From Mucilaginibacter empetricola (lineage in GTDB: Bacteria; Bacteroidota; Bacteroidia; Sphingobacteriales; Sphingobacteriaceae), in NCBI RefSeq assembly GCF_024808665.1, contig NZ_JANUBZ010000017.1:25967-89966 (forward strand): a DNA stretch of 64,000 nt, given 5' to 3'. The notes beneath the pieces are model-generated. The model saw nothing but the letters and a program-made list of their open reading frames with translations, made no database searches and had not been told where the DNA came from. Shown here in pieces: positions 51,001-57,830 of the stretch. Both the position numbers and the translations under genes were made by a program. Each line of letters starts with the position of its first letter. Positions within the stretch are counted from its first letter, which is position 1.

Positions 51001-51635
51001 AAAGCTGGGGCCGGTTCTCTGCTTCGTTAGATCGTTATGTTGTGCATCCGCAAGGTTATGTATTTGGTATCAGCACCAACGAATCAAAAATTTATTACCT
51101 GAAATTACCCGATAAACCATCCAAAGAAAGTGTAGCTCCCTATGCAAGTTTGGCTTCTGGCCGCGGTAAGCGTGATGGATTGATCGATAGTCCGGTTGCT
51201 ATTGCCGTAGGTATAGACGGAGTTATATTAGTGCTGGAAGCGAAAAATAAACGGGTCCAGGCATTTGATATTAACTGCAATCCGGTAGAATCATATTTCA
51301 GTGATGGTGCAACTCCTGCCACAAAATCATGCTATCTCAACCTGCCCGATGATGGTGATGTAGAATACCTTGACCTGGCGGTAGAAGGTAAAGGTTATTT
51401 ATATGTACTATCCTGCATTAATGGCGGAAAAGTAGTAGATGACTATAGCTTCACTATTCATACTCCGGACGGAAAAAAACTGGTAACCACCAGGGGAGTT
51501 GCTGCGGCAAAAATGGCGGTTGCGCTGGATAGAAGTTTGTATACGTTAAACTACGAAGTGCTTTTTGGAAAAAATAAACGTACCGAACCTTCTGTAAGTT
51601 TATGGCTTCCGGCACCTCCAGATCCTAAATTGTAA
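48081..51635 (+). CDS. Large protein of unknown function with hydrophobic centre and NHL-like C-terminus
   Basis: This protein has 1184 residues from GTG 48081 (the next in-frame ATG is at residue 18). There is no signal peptide. Residues 1-540 are beta-rich (SPFDTAVALLFHHPGLINLS; RIEPH-type segments). Residues about 563-700 are hydrophobic and Ala/Gly-rich (LTLTVALELALPLFMLTAGA; VLYSVIALGLTFTGIDIEMQ; GLKTVIEQAVAVAAATKLIP), like membrane-inserting helices. Residues about 1030-1075 (DGLIDSPVAIAVGIDGVILV then LEAKNKRVQAFDI) look like NHL/propeller blades. The next gene, a pentapeptide-repeat protein, follows after 44 bases and is probably co-transcribed. Pore-forming or scaffolding roles are only guesses; family not recognised. 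Confidence 0.55.
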   Translation: MRTLHFNLSHLKDQEGLMLHANLQDYPLQVHTKLTRQQANKTSQLFQNLPEAGLTHFITGLQLPPSRPALIEISIPKVINGQTVRRTIAMKIHVPPAGRALALQTIRETEDEEIVLHPKLALLGDSSPGLLKTNADLANPPGIDEYISPFDTAVALLFHHPGLINLSESDNGKIPAYIIERIITRAIGMSNTLPYVLEELGEDWATEKPVMRELADGKTEHMRDPDNPELFLYTRQIHPNVMIEVESALKEALIRVQQDAVLQGQQWDVQYGIGADSKTARAVKPGEHLKAGASKWALSNKTPGNGLTISPVIRVEPHTPGKGNYKGTGIWTNDIKYEKIKVLDAEMLDLLLKDQILLRIAVPAHPGGLAYLPVKLKQKGPDGPYIGTINFSGENTLTIRALFTLNSYKTGLDYTLDCTSIDNNASADLIVMQGDTQEVVKRLDFINTDGDTFVNYINIECTNHWLRHLGAYVQFLDGKGNPIPIDKNWTEQLPEFLRGAFQNDPTKKYLDVLGPVNLAFGIPVSNESITVRFPIHKDARTIRLLMGGLGTGEFDSGVCLPGLTLTVALELALPLFMLTAGAAIMNSKWVTNLMKDKAVLYSVIALGLTFTGIDIEMQGDAKKPLLRLANIAGPMLLETGLKTVIEQAVAVAAATKLIPIVGQAFQVLNTAVTLAQLGQTIAAVVQAPFVYQCDIVGTIDVDITLTPDTEYHYFPLLANSYKVQVIYDKSATNLVYYGKHPGGTESNPINVRFSDAPAGGSLKVFVFFYAENGWQAGQAESNWFTAQGTHGTTLRIDNVEIKNNKIPLTEKSVYKHKQKLAIENDKHVWVKDGPAPSTTRATAKPDEQHELRDLTSITLAQRPASLGYTWQATGLHIPRDTNPDGPPVDDSMYMAQNISILSSPEDGYSTSKVGFSYTAGIAYDITTKDNGTGNNFFITSGATDRQYHLRRLKLSYDGGQRKTIPPVFNHKTDESWGRFSASLDRYVVHPQGYVFGISTNESKIYYLKLPDKPSKESVAPYASLASGRGKRDGLIDSPVAIAVGIDGVILVLEAKNKRVQAFDINCNPVESYFSDGATPATKSCYLNLPDDGDVEYLDLAVEGKGYLYVLSCINGGKVVDDYSFTIHTPDGKKLVTTRGVAAAKMAVALDRSLYTLNYEVLFGKNKRTEPSVSLWLPAPPDPKL

Positions 51636-51679
51636 TTCTTAAACCTTACACCGCCTTCGGGCATTAAACCTTAACAGTA

Positions 51680-53911
51680 ATGAGCAACACAGAAGATATC
51701 ACAGAAGCAAGCGAATTAAACAACCCGAATAATAATGATTTTGGACATTATGTAACCGCTTTTTTCTTAGTAACGGGCGACAGGTATTTAAGACCCTCCC
51801 GAGGACGGACCAGACTTGGCTTTTTTAACCGCAGAGGGTACAGATTTGACATACCTGAAGCAGCTAGTTATTTAATGGTGCTTTATCAGCGGTCAGGATC
51901 AAGCGAGTTCTCTATCCAGCTAATACCGGGTTCGTATAACCGGGATGCATCATTTGCCCAGCCAGGGGGACTGACTGAAATGAATTATGACGAACAAGAC
52001 CCCAGGGACCCATGGAAACGCATTAACAGGCACGCATGGACAATGCATCAAGGAATATCCCAACCAAGATTTCTTGTAAATATAAAAGGCAAAAGCATAG
52101 ATATTTATATCAGTAACGGCGACCAAAACCACATCGCCGCTTACTACAGCGACCAGCAAGAGGGTGATATAACCGGGTGGCGGTTTAGTGGTGAAAGCAG
52201 GATCATCTTATCAATAACTACTACAGATCTTGATGGTAAGAACTGGAATATTCCCAGCAAAACAGAAATGCTTTCTGGTACGGCTTTTAATGATGCTGAT
52301 TTTTTTGGTATAGAATTTAACGCAATAGCTTTGAGAGCTTGTAACCTGCCGAGAGCCAACTTTACCAACGCGAAGCTCACAGACGTTAGATTTGACTTAT
52401 CGGAGCTGCCGGGCGCGCGTTTTTCAACAGATACCCGACCAGATCATCAGCATCCGAACTTCCTGCGTTCGTGCCGATTTCCAAGCGCCAACCTCAGCAA
52501 TGCAGTTTTTGAAGGAGCAATACTTGAACAATGTTCATTTGAACGTGCCGATTTAACGGGCGCAAACTTTACAAGGGCTCGTCTTATAAATACAAGTTTT
52601 GTTGGCGCAAACTTATCCAAAACAGATTTCTCTGAAGTAGATTTTACCCCCTTTATATTTGATGGAACATTAAGCCGTGGCGACGGTAACGGAACAATTT
52701 TCCGCAATGCCAGGTTGCCCTATTCCCTGATAGGAAATAACTGGCAATATCTGAATCTAAGCAAAGCAACATTTTCAGGGAATTTCCCAACTGGTAAAAT
52801 TGATGCGAAAGGCGTATTGCTGATTGGTTCGCAATTATCAGGGCTTAATTTTACCGGTGCCGATTTTACAAATGCAAAACTTGCCGGCGCCAACTTTACC
52901 GGTGCCAACTTATCAAACGCAATTTTAACCGGTGCCGATCTGACAGGTACAGACCTTACCGGTGCTAATTTAACAGGCGCTACTCTTTCGGGTACTATAC
53001 TGGCCTCAACAATTCTGAAAAAGGCTGATTTGACCGGTGTTATTTTTCCGGAGGCTCCAAAATTTGGGCGCACTGCCGAAACACGTACCCGTATGCATGA
53101 AACTATTGTTCATATCTCATTTTTGGGAACAGATTGGAGCTACCTCGACCTAACAGGAATAAAATTCACTACCAAAGATGCGCCCCCAAAACCGCTTCAT
53201 GCGCCTTATGTGATTCTGGATGAAGTAAACTTTCATGATACTGACCTGGAGGGCGCAAATTTTGAATTTGCTCAATTGAAAAAAGTACAGTTCCCTTCGG
53301 CCAACCTCAGAAATGCTAAAATGATTTCTGCTATATTAATTGGCGGAACTTTCACCAATGCTAATATGTGGGGTGTTGATCTTACAAACGCCGATGTTAC
53401 AAGCGCTAAGTTTGAAGGTGTAGAACTATTTAATGGTAAACTAAAAGGTGCAACTGTAGTAAATACCTGGTTTAATGACGCCTATCTGGCTGCTATGGAT
53501 TTTTCGGATATTAAAGGCAAGGCGCTGCAAGGCTGCAACTTTTCTTATGCTTGTTTAGTTAATGCCAAGTTTAACAACACACGTTTGGGTGCGTTCGGCG
53601 ATCAAAATACTTCGTTTGCAGGCGCAAGCTTACAGGGAGCTCAATTTGAAGGCGCCGACCTAAAGGGTGTAAACTTAACCGACGCATTTATTGCAGCAGA
53701 AGATGGCATTTTGAAGGCAACCATCAGGGCTATGACAGGCGAACAGTCGTTAATATATGATCCCACTAAAATCGAGGCCAGAGTAACCGACAGCTCTACA
53801 ACTTGCCCCAATAGAACAAGCGGCCCTTGCAATGTAGTTCAAATGAAATCTACAAAACCTAATACCAACACCTGGGCTCACAAAAAAACGATTAAAGAAA
53901 TGGACAAATAA
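51680..53911 (+). CDS. Large pentapeptide-repeat protein
   Basis: This protein has 743 residues. Residues 1-200 form a beta-rich domain (DFGHYVTAFFLVTGDRYLRP) without a known match. Residues about 205-690 are A(D/N)LxG/x pentapeptides forming a right-handed quadrilateral beta helix (for example ADFTNAKLAGANFTGANLSN then AILTGADLTGTDLTGANLTG), broken by three LxxTxWxYLDLxxxxF-type inserts. The C-terminus is short and Thr/Ser/Lys-rich. It is 44 bases behind the 1184-residue gene and ends at a strong terminator. Such helices can mimic nucleic acid or scaffold partners; the actual role is unknown. Confidence 0.75.
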   Translation: MSNTEDITEASELNNPNNNDFGHYVTAFFLVTGDRYLRPSRGRTRLGFFNRRGYRFDIPEAASYLMVLYQRSGSSEFSIQLIPGSYNRDASFAQPGGLTEMNYDEQDPRDPWKRINRHAWTMHQGISQPRFLVNIKGKSIDIYISNGDQNHIAAYYSDQQEGDITGWRFSGESRIILSITTTDLDGKNWNIPSKTEMLSGTAFNDADFFGIEFNAIALRACNLPRANFTNAKLTDVRFDLSELPGARFSTDTRPDHQHPNFLRSCRFPSANLSNAVFEGAILEQCSFERADLTGANFTRARLINTSFVGANLSKTDFSEVDFTPFIFDGTLSRGDGNGTIFRNARLPYSLIGNNWQYLNLSKATFSGNFPTGKIDAKGVLLIGSQLSGLNFTGADFTNAKLAGANFTGANLSNAILTGADLTGTDLTGANLTGATLSGTILASTILKKADLTGVIFPEAPKFGRTAETRTRMHETIVHISFLGTDWSYLDLTGIKFTTKDAPPKPLHAPYVILDEVNFHDTDLEGANFEFAQLKKVQFPSANLRNAKMISAILIGGTFTNANMWGVDLTNADVTSAKFEGVELFNGKLKGATVVNTWFNDAYLAAMDFSDIKGKALQGCNFSYACLVNAKFNNTRLGAFGDQNTSFAGASLQGAQFEGADLKGVNLTDAFIAAEDGILKATIRAMTGEQSLIYDPTKIEARVTDSSTTCPNRTSGPCNVVQMKSTKPNTNTWAHKKTIKEMDK

Positions 53912-53950
53912 TTTTTAAAGCATTGCACAAAATAGATGCGAGGCCAATTC

Positions 53951-53994
53951 AAAAACAAAGGGAGATACTCAACAGAGTTCTCCCTTTGTTTTTG
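53951..53994 (+). terminator. Strong terminator after the pentapeptide gene
   Basis: AAAAACAAAGGGAGA (53951-53965) and TCTCCCTTTGTTTTT (53979-53993) form a 15-base perfect stem. Inside it ACTC (53967-53970) and GAGT (53975-53978) extend the helix around AACA, with one bulged T. The rest of the 362-base gap to 54273 holds only a doubtful 41-codon frame at 54046-54171. Confidence 0.8.
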
Positions 53995-54045
53995 TAGTTT
54001 CCTGCTAGTATTGTTAAAGGGTAAAGGGTAAAATTCTTCCTTTTG

Positions 54046-54171
54046 ATGATGCGGTTGAAGTCATTAATTTCTCCCTGCAATTATGAAGTACAAATTAGGC
54101 CTTGTCCGGCTGATTATGATTCAGATGGCAAAGTTTTTTATATAGGACGCCGCAAGCTTAAGCTTATATGA
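54046..54171 (+). CDS. Possible 41-residue small protein (weak)
   Basis: The frame from ATG 54046 (or 54049) reads MMRLKSLISPCNYEVQIRPC then PADYDSDGKVFYIGRRKLKL and Ile before a stop. The second half looks protein-like (DSDGKVFYIGRR), but length, lack of a ribosome-binding site and no known match leave it uncertain. It could be a fragment of a lost gene. Confidence 0.2.
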   Translation: MMRLKSLISPCNYEVQIRPCPADYDSDGKVFYIGRRKLKLI

Positions 54172-54273
54172 ATAAAAAATTGTTTTTTTGTGATGTAAAG
54201 ATGGAGCCACTTTGCGATGGCTAATAATATTTTATAACAGTGCTCTCAACCATTTAATGATTAAAAAACAGCC

Positions 54274-54837
54274 ATGGATTATCAAGAATACGAGCAACTG
54301 TTTGACGAAATATTGAACAATAGCCAGCCACCTTATCCTTACGATAACGAATCTTACCTCAATTATACAAAACTGAACAAATCGCGCATGCATCGTTGGG
54401 ATAAGCACCTGGTGTTGAGCGAAAATCTTTGCAAAATACTCAGGGACATTAAAACTCATTTACACTGGCTCATCATTACAGAACCATGGTGTGGGGACGC
54501 TGCCCACTCGGTTCCGTTTTTAATCCAAATGGTGGCACAAAACAGCCTTATTACTTATGAGCTTCAACTACGCGACAGCCCGCCGTTTATGATCGAATCT
54601 TATCTGACAAATGGCGCAAAAAGCATTCCTAAACTTGTAGTGAGAAATGAAAACGGGGATGATCTGCTTAATTGGGGGCCACGACCAAAGGGAGCACAAG
54701 AATTACTTAATCGCTTAAAGGCATCAGACACAGATTTTGAAGCAATCAAAATTAGTTTGCAGCAATGGTATAATAACGATAAAGGTGTAACATTATGCCA
54801 GGAAATAGCAGAATTAGCATCCAACACACTCTTTTGA
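54274..54837 (+). CDS. Thioredoxin-family protein
   Basis: This 187-residue protein has a thioredoxin-like fold after a helical N-terminus. THLHWLIITEPWCGDAAHSV holds the active-site-like region, with WCGD in place of the usual WCxxC: only the first Cys is present, so a classic dithiol exchange is unlikely. TNGAKSIPKLVVRNENGDDL includes the cis-Pro. There is no signal peptide, so it is cytoplasmic. It ends at a bidirectional terminator shared with tRNA-Lys. Confidence 0.75.
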   Translation: MDYQEYEQLFDEILNNSQPPYPYDNESYLNYTKLNKSRMHRWDKHLVLSENLCKILRDIKTHLHWLIITEPWCGDAAHSVPFLIQMVAQNSLITYELQLRDSPPFMIESYLTNGAKSIPKLVVRNENGDDLLNWGPRPKGAQELLNRLKASDTDFEAIKISLQQWYNNDKGVTLCQEIAELASNTLF

Positions 54838-54856
54838 TACTAAATTTTGGGGGACT

Positions 54857-54874
54857 GCCGTAAAGTTTTACGGC
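54857..54874 (+). terminator. Hairpin after the thioredoxin-like gene
   Basis: GCCGTAAA (54857-54864) and TTTACGGC (54867-54874) pair, with flanking GGGA and TCCC allowing a longer stem. It is followed by AAAAAA, so it is more a processing stem than a U-tract terminator. Confidence 0.4.
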
Positions 54875-54896
54875 TCCCAAAAAACATTTTAAACAG

Positions 54897-54922
54897 AAAA
54901 GGCGCATTTTCATGCGCCTTTT
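54897..54922. terminator. Bidirectional terminator (thioredoxin-like gene / tRNA-Lys)
   Basis: AAAAGGCGCAT (54897-54907) and ATGCGCCTTTT (54912-54922) are perfectly complementary with a 4-base loop, and T or A runs flank both sides. It serves the plus-strand gene ending at 54837 and, on the other strand, the tRNA starting at 55037. Confidence 0.8.
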
Positions 54923-54964
54923 GTTTAAACCTTTGAGAACTAACTGGTGGTTTTTTGTTCTCTG

Positions 54965-55037
54965 TGATCCCGCTGGGATTCGAACCCAGGACCCCAACAT
55001 TAAAAGTGTTATGCTCTACCAGCTGAGCTACGGAATC
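54965..55037 (-). tRNA. tRNA-Lys (TTT)
   Basis: The minus strand folds into a 73-base tRNA: acceptor stem GATTCCG/CGGGATC with one G-T pair, D arm GCTCAGCTGGTAGAGC, anticodon loop CTTTTAA (TTT), variable loop, and T arm CTGGGTTCGAATCCCAG. CCA is not encoded. Confidence 0.95.
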
Positions 55038-55149
55038 GTACTTTATCCCTTTTGTTTAAAGTGGTGCAAATATAGGACTATTATATATTGCGTGCAAGCT
55101 TTATTTTAATTTATTTTTAATGAGTTTTAAGCCATTCATTGCCAGCAAA

Positions 55150-56172
55150 CTATAGTTTTAAAATGGCGGTCTTTCCATCGTTTCCAGCCAATAAAACTAG
55201 TTTTCCATGTTTAGCTTTACGACAAACGTTAAAACTGGTGCCGTCTATTTTAGTCCAGGTATTACCATTATCTTTAGTGATATTGCTGCCCGGTGTTCCG
55301 GTCGCTAAAAAAATATCGCCCCTAACATACTCAACACATGACTGATAACCCAATTGCCCTGCTTTGACCGGGCTATATGTTAAAGTCGCGTCCAGTCTCG
55401 GCAAAACGAAAGCGGCAACCGAATCAGTTTTTTTATCGTCGGCATAATCACCGCCGACAATCAAGCCTCGATTTTTTCCTATTGCAAAAGAAAATGCCCC
55501 CTGGCTGGATTTATGATGTATTATTGGTAACGGATCATATTGCCAGGAGCCAAGAGTAACATTAAAATTAACGAACCTTGCATTAGTTCCCCCCGTTATT
55601 ATACCTATGTTGCCTTTTATTATTCTTAGGCACGTCCCGCTTGCGGCAAAACATGCTTCGCCGGGTAAAGCATCGGGTAGGTTTTTATGGAGATTCCAAC
55701 TATTGCCCCCATCTTTGGTTTCAAGTAAAATGAACTTATTATCGATAGGATCGCCCAAAATAAAACCATGCTTCGGCGTATCGAAATCCATCGCATCCAG
55801 GAAATATGAAGTATCAGCATTATTATATTTTACCTGCCAGCTGGTGCCGCCATCAATAGTTTTTAATACCGTTGCAGGTGTGCCTGAGCTCATAATAATA
55901 GCTTCCTTAGTCGAAAATGCTTCAATGGCCCTGAAATCAGCTTTTTCAAAGCCTTTCACCTGCTGCCATTGCCAGGTTTTGCCGCCATTGTGTGTTATAG
56001 CAACATAACCCCTGCTGCCGCTTATCCAGGCAACACTGTCGTCAATAACGGCCATTCCCCTTATACTCGATGGTTTACCCTGTTGCAGGTTAACAATGGT
56101 TTGCGCCTTTAAAATTGGCGCAGTAAGCAGAAAAAAAGCTGAAAGAATTATCGATTTTAAATTATTCATCAT
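55150..56172 (-). CDS. Secreted Ycf48/BNR-like beta-propeller protein
   Basis: This protein has 340 residues from ATG 56172, which forms an ATGATGA overlap with the stop of the upstream gene; an in-frame ATG six codons earlier is possible. The signal peptide is LKSIILSAFFLLTAPILKAQ. The mature part has repeated BNR/Ycf48-type blades, for example AITHNGGKTWQWQQVKG, LKTIDGGTSWQVKYN, LLETKDGGNSWNLHKN and ITKDNGNTWTKIDG. Proteins of this type in Bacteroidota are exported and bind partners or glycans; no catalytic residues are evident. It is translationally coupled to DUF2147. Confidence 0.8.
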   Translation of the reverse strand: MMNNLKSIILSAFFLLTAPILKAQTIVNLQQGKPSSIRGMAVIDDSVAWISGSRGYVAITHNGGKTWQWQQVKGFEKADFRAIEAFSTKEAIIMSSGTPATVLKTIDGGTSWQVKYNNADTSYFLDAMDFDTPKHGFILGDPIDNKFILLETKDGGNSWNLHKNLPDALPGEACFAASGTCLRIIKGNIGIITGGTNARFVNFNVTLGSWQYDPLPIIHHKSSQGAFSFAIGKNRGLIVGGDYADDKKTDSVAAFVLPRLDATLTYSPVKAGQLGYQSCVEYVRGDIFLATGTPGSNITKDNGNTWTKIDGTSFNVCRKAKHGKLVLLAGNDGKTAILKL

Positions 56173-56606
56173 TGTTTTACACGTGTCCAAACTTCTGTGC
56201 GGCCAAATAGCGATATGCCAACATATCCCCTTATTTTTAGCGAGGTGCCCTCCAGTGTCATTTTACAACTGTAGGTTTTTCCGCTTTTAGGATCATAAAT
56301 GGTGCCGTCTTCATAAACATTCTCACCGTTAAAGGTAAAATCCTGCAACAGTTCCAGGCCCAACTCGGGGCGCGATTGCAGCGCTTTGTCTGGATTCTTT
56401 ATATCCATTTTGGGTTTGCCATCCCGGTCCGGAATTTTCAGCCAAACCAGCTTGCCATAAAATTTATTTTCTTTTTTATAGATCAAAACCTGGCCCTCGC
56501 CACTGGGATTAATCCATTTTCCTAAAATTTCGTCAGCTTTTTGGGCCGATGCTGCAAAGCAAAACAAAAGAGCCAGCAGCAGAGTAATGTTTGTTTTCTT
56601 TAACAT
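56169..56606 (-). CDS. DUF2147 periplasmic protein
   Basis: This 145-residue protein has a signal peptide (MLKKTNITLLLALLFCFAAS, cleaved at SAQ). The mature part has the DUF2147 pattern: ILGKWINPSGEGQVLIYKKE, then FYGKLVWLKIPD, GLELLQDFTFNGENVYEDGT and IYDPKSGKTYSCKMTL, and ends FGRTEVWTRV. It is a lipocalin-like barrel, probably binding a hydrophobic ligand. It is first in a two-gene operon with the propeller gene. Confidence 0.88.
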   Translation of the reverse strand: MLKKTNITLLLALLFCFAASAQKADEILGKWINPSGEGQVLIYKKENKFYGKLVWLKIPDRDGKPKMDIKNPDKALQSRPELGLELLQDFTFNGENVYEDGTIYDPKSGKTYSCKMTLEGTSLKIRGYVGISLFGRTEVWTRVKQ

Positions 56607-56762
56607 AATGGAATAAATTGGTTGGTGAATTTACCTTTAATATCTTTTTTTACAAACACCCGGCATATTTTTATATTTCTTAATCAGCATTTTGCACGAA
56701 ACGATTATATTTGCAGCCTTGTTATAAATTTGTTGACTAAAGCGGCTAATTTTAACAATAAT

Positions 56763-56846
56763 GCCCGGATGGCGAAATTGGTAAACGTTGCGGTCTCAGA
56801 AGCCGTTGAGAATTGTCTCTTGAGAGTTCGAGTCTCTCTTCGGGCA
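56763..56846 (+). tRNA. tRNA-Leu (CAG)
   Basis: This is an 84-base class II tRNA with acceptor GCCCGGA/TTCGGGC, anticodon loop CTCAGAA (CAG), a long variable arm (TTGAGAATTGTCTCTTGAG) and T arm AGAGTTCGAGTCTCT. CCA is not encoded. Confidence 0.9.
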
Positions 56847-56859
56847 CATCCCTTTTAGT

Positions 56860-56912
56860 CCACAGTCTTAAATCCTGAGTCAAAAACCTGGCTCCCGGCT
56901 TAAGACTTTCGA
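56860..56912. repeat. Word-type inverted repeat between the two tRNA-Leu genes
   Basis: AGTCTTAA (56864-56871) and TTAAGACT (56900-56907) are exact complements, flanked by further GACTTTCGACTGT / ACAGTC similarity. The loop is 28 bases. The layout matches the other word-type repeats. Confidence 0.45.
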
Positions 56913-56921
56913 CTGTATAAT

Positions 56922-57005
56922 GCCCAGGTGGCGAAATTGGTAGACGCACCATCTTGAGGGGGTGGCATTCGTAAGGATGTGGCGGTTCGAATCCGCTCCT
57001 GGGCA
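56922..57005 (+). tRNA. tRNA-Leu (GAG)
   Basis: This is an 84-base class II tRNA, 75 bases after tRNA-Leu(CAG) on the same strand. The acceptor is GCCCAGG/CCTGGGC, the anticodon loop TTGAGGG (GAG), with a long variable arm and T arm GCGGTTCGAATCCGC. CCA is not encoded. Confidence 0.93.
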
Positions 57006-57830
57006 CCTCAAATCGCTCGCTCGCTTTTTTATTTATTTTTTTAGGCCGATAGAATATCTTCCGGCAAAACTTAAGCACTTTAAAGATCTTTTATTAGTTT
57101 TTTTATATACAATAATTTTAACTTATAAGGATAAAATTATCAAATAGGGTAAAAAGACGGTATATTTCAGGGTGTTTTTACCTTACCTAATCATATAGTT
57201 TAATAATAATTTAGCGCTGACAATCCGTTCTTTTTTTCACGCTACATAATGCATTAAATGCAATCAATATTTTACTACTCCTTTGCGATAATTGCCTTTC
57301 TGTTAATTTTAATTATTTGCAAAATTTAAAATCATAATGATTACATTTAAATATGTAAAACGGTATATATAAAGCCGATGCGATTTCAAATTGAAATCAA
57401 ACGCTTTTGATACCTGTCAACATTTGTTGATTATATTACATTTCCATTGTCTACCAAAAACCTGAACAAATGAACAGTAAACCCCAAACAAGCCAATTTT
57501 TCCGACCACTCACTATTTGAATACTTATACAAGCAAACATTCACTACCCATTATAAATAAAACCATGTAACTTTATGTACCCTTTACCAGTAAAAACCTA
57601 TCAACTAACCCATTATCACTAAAGCATTTTAAAGTTTTATTTTCCTGCAACAAAATTTGAAGTTTATGAAACTTCAATCAGGAAACGGGCATATATCCCT
57701 GTTTAGGGCATGTCAGCCCCTTTAATCAGCACTTAAGTTTTAATAATTAGCTTACCAATAGATACCATATAACTTCAATTAAAATATAACACCAAAAAAA
57801 AACTGGCATCCTTATGACACCACAAACCTT
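57006..57830. other. Gene-free AT-rich region upstream of the giant MBG protein
   Basis: I see no gene, tRNA or strong repeat in these 825 bases. A long AT-rich leader with several TTTG-type motifs precedes the start at 57831. It may hold the promoter and a long 5' untranslated region. Confidence 0.5.

Noticed and set aside
56763..57005. Tandem tRNA-Leu genes as an integration site for the phage-like locus
   Set aside because: No integrase and no tRNA-end repeat is seen near the capsid block, which lies over 20 kb away.
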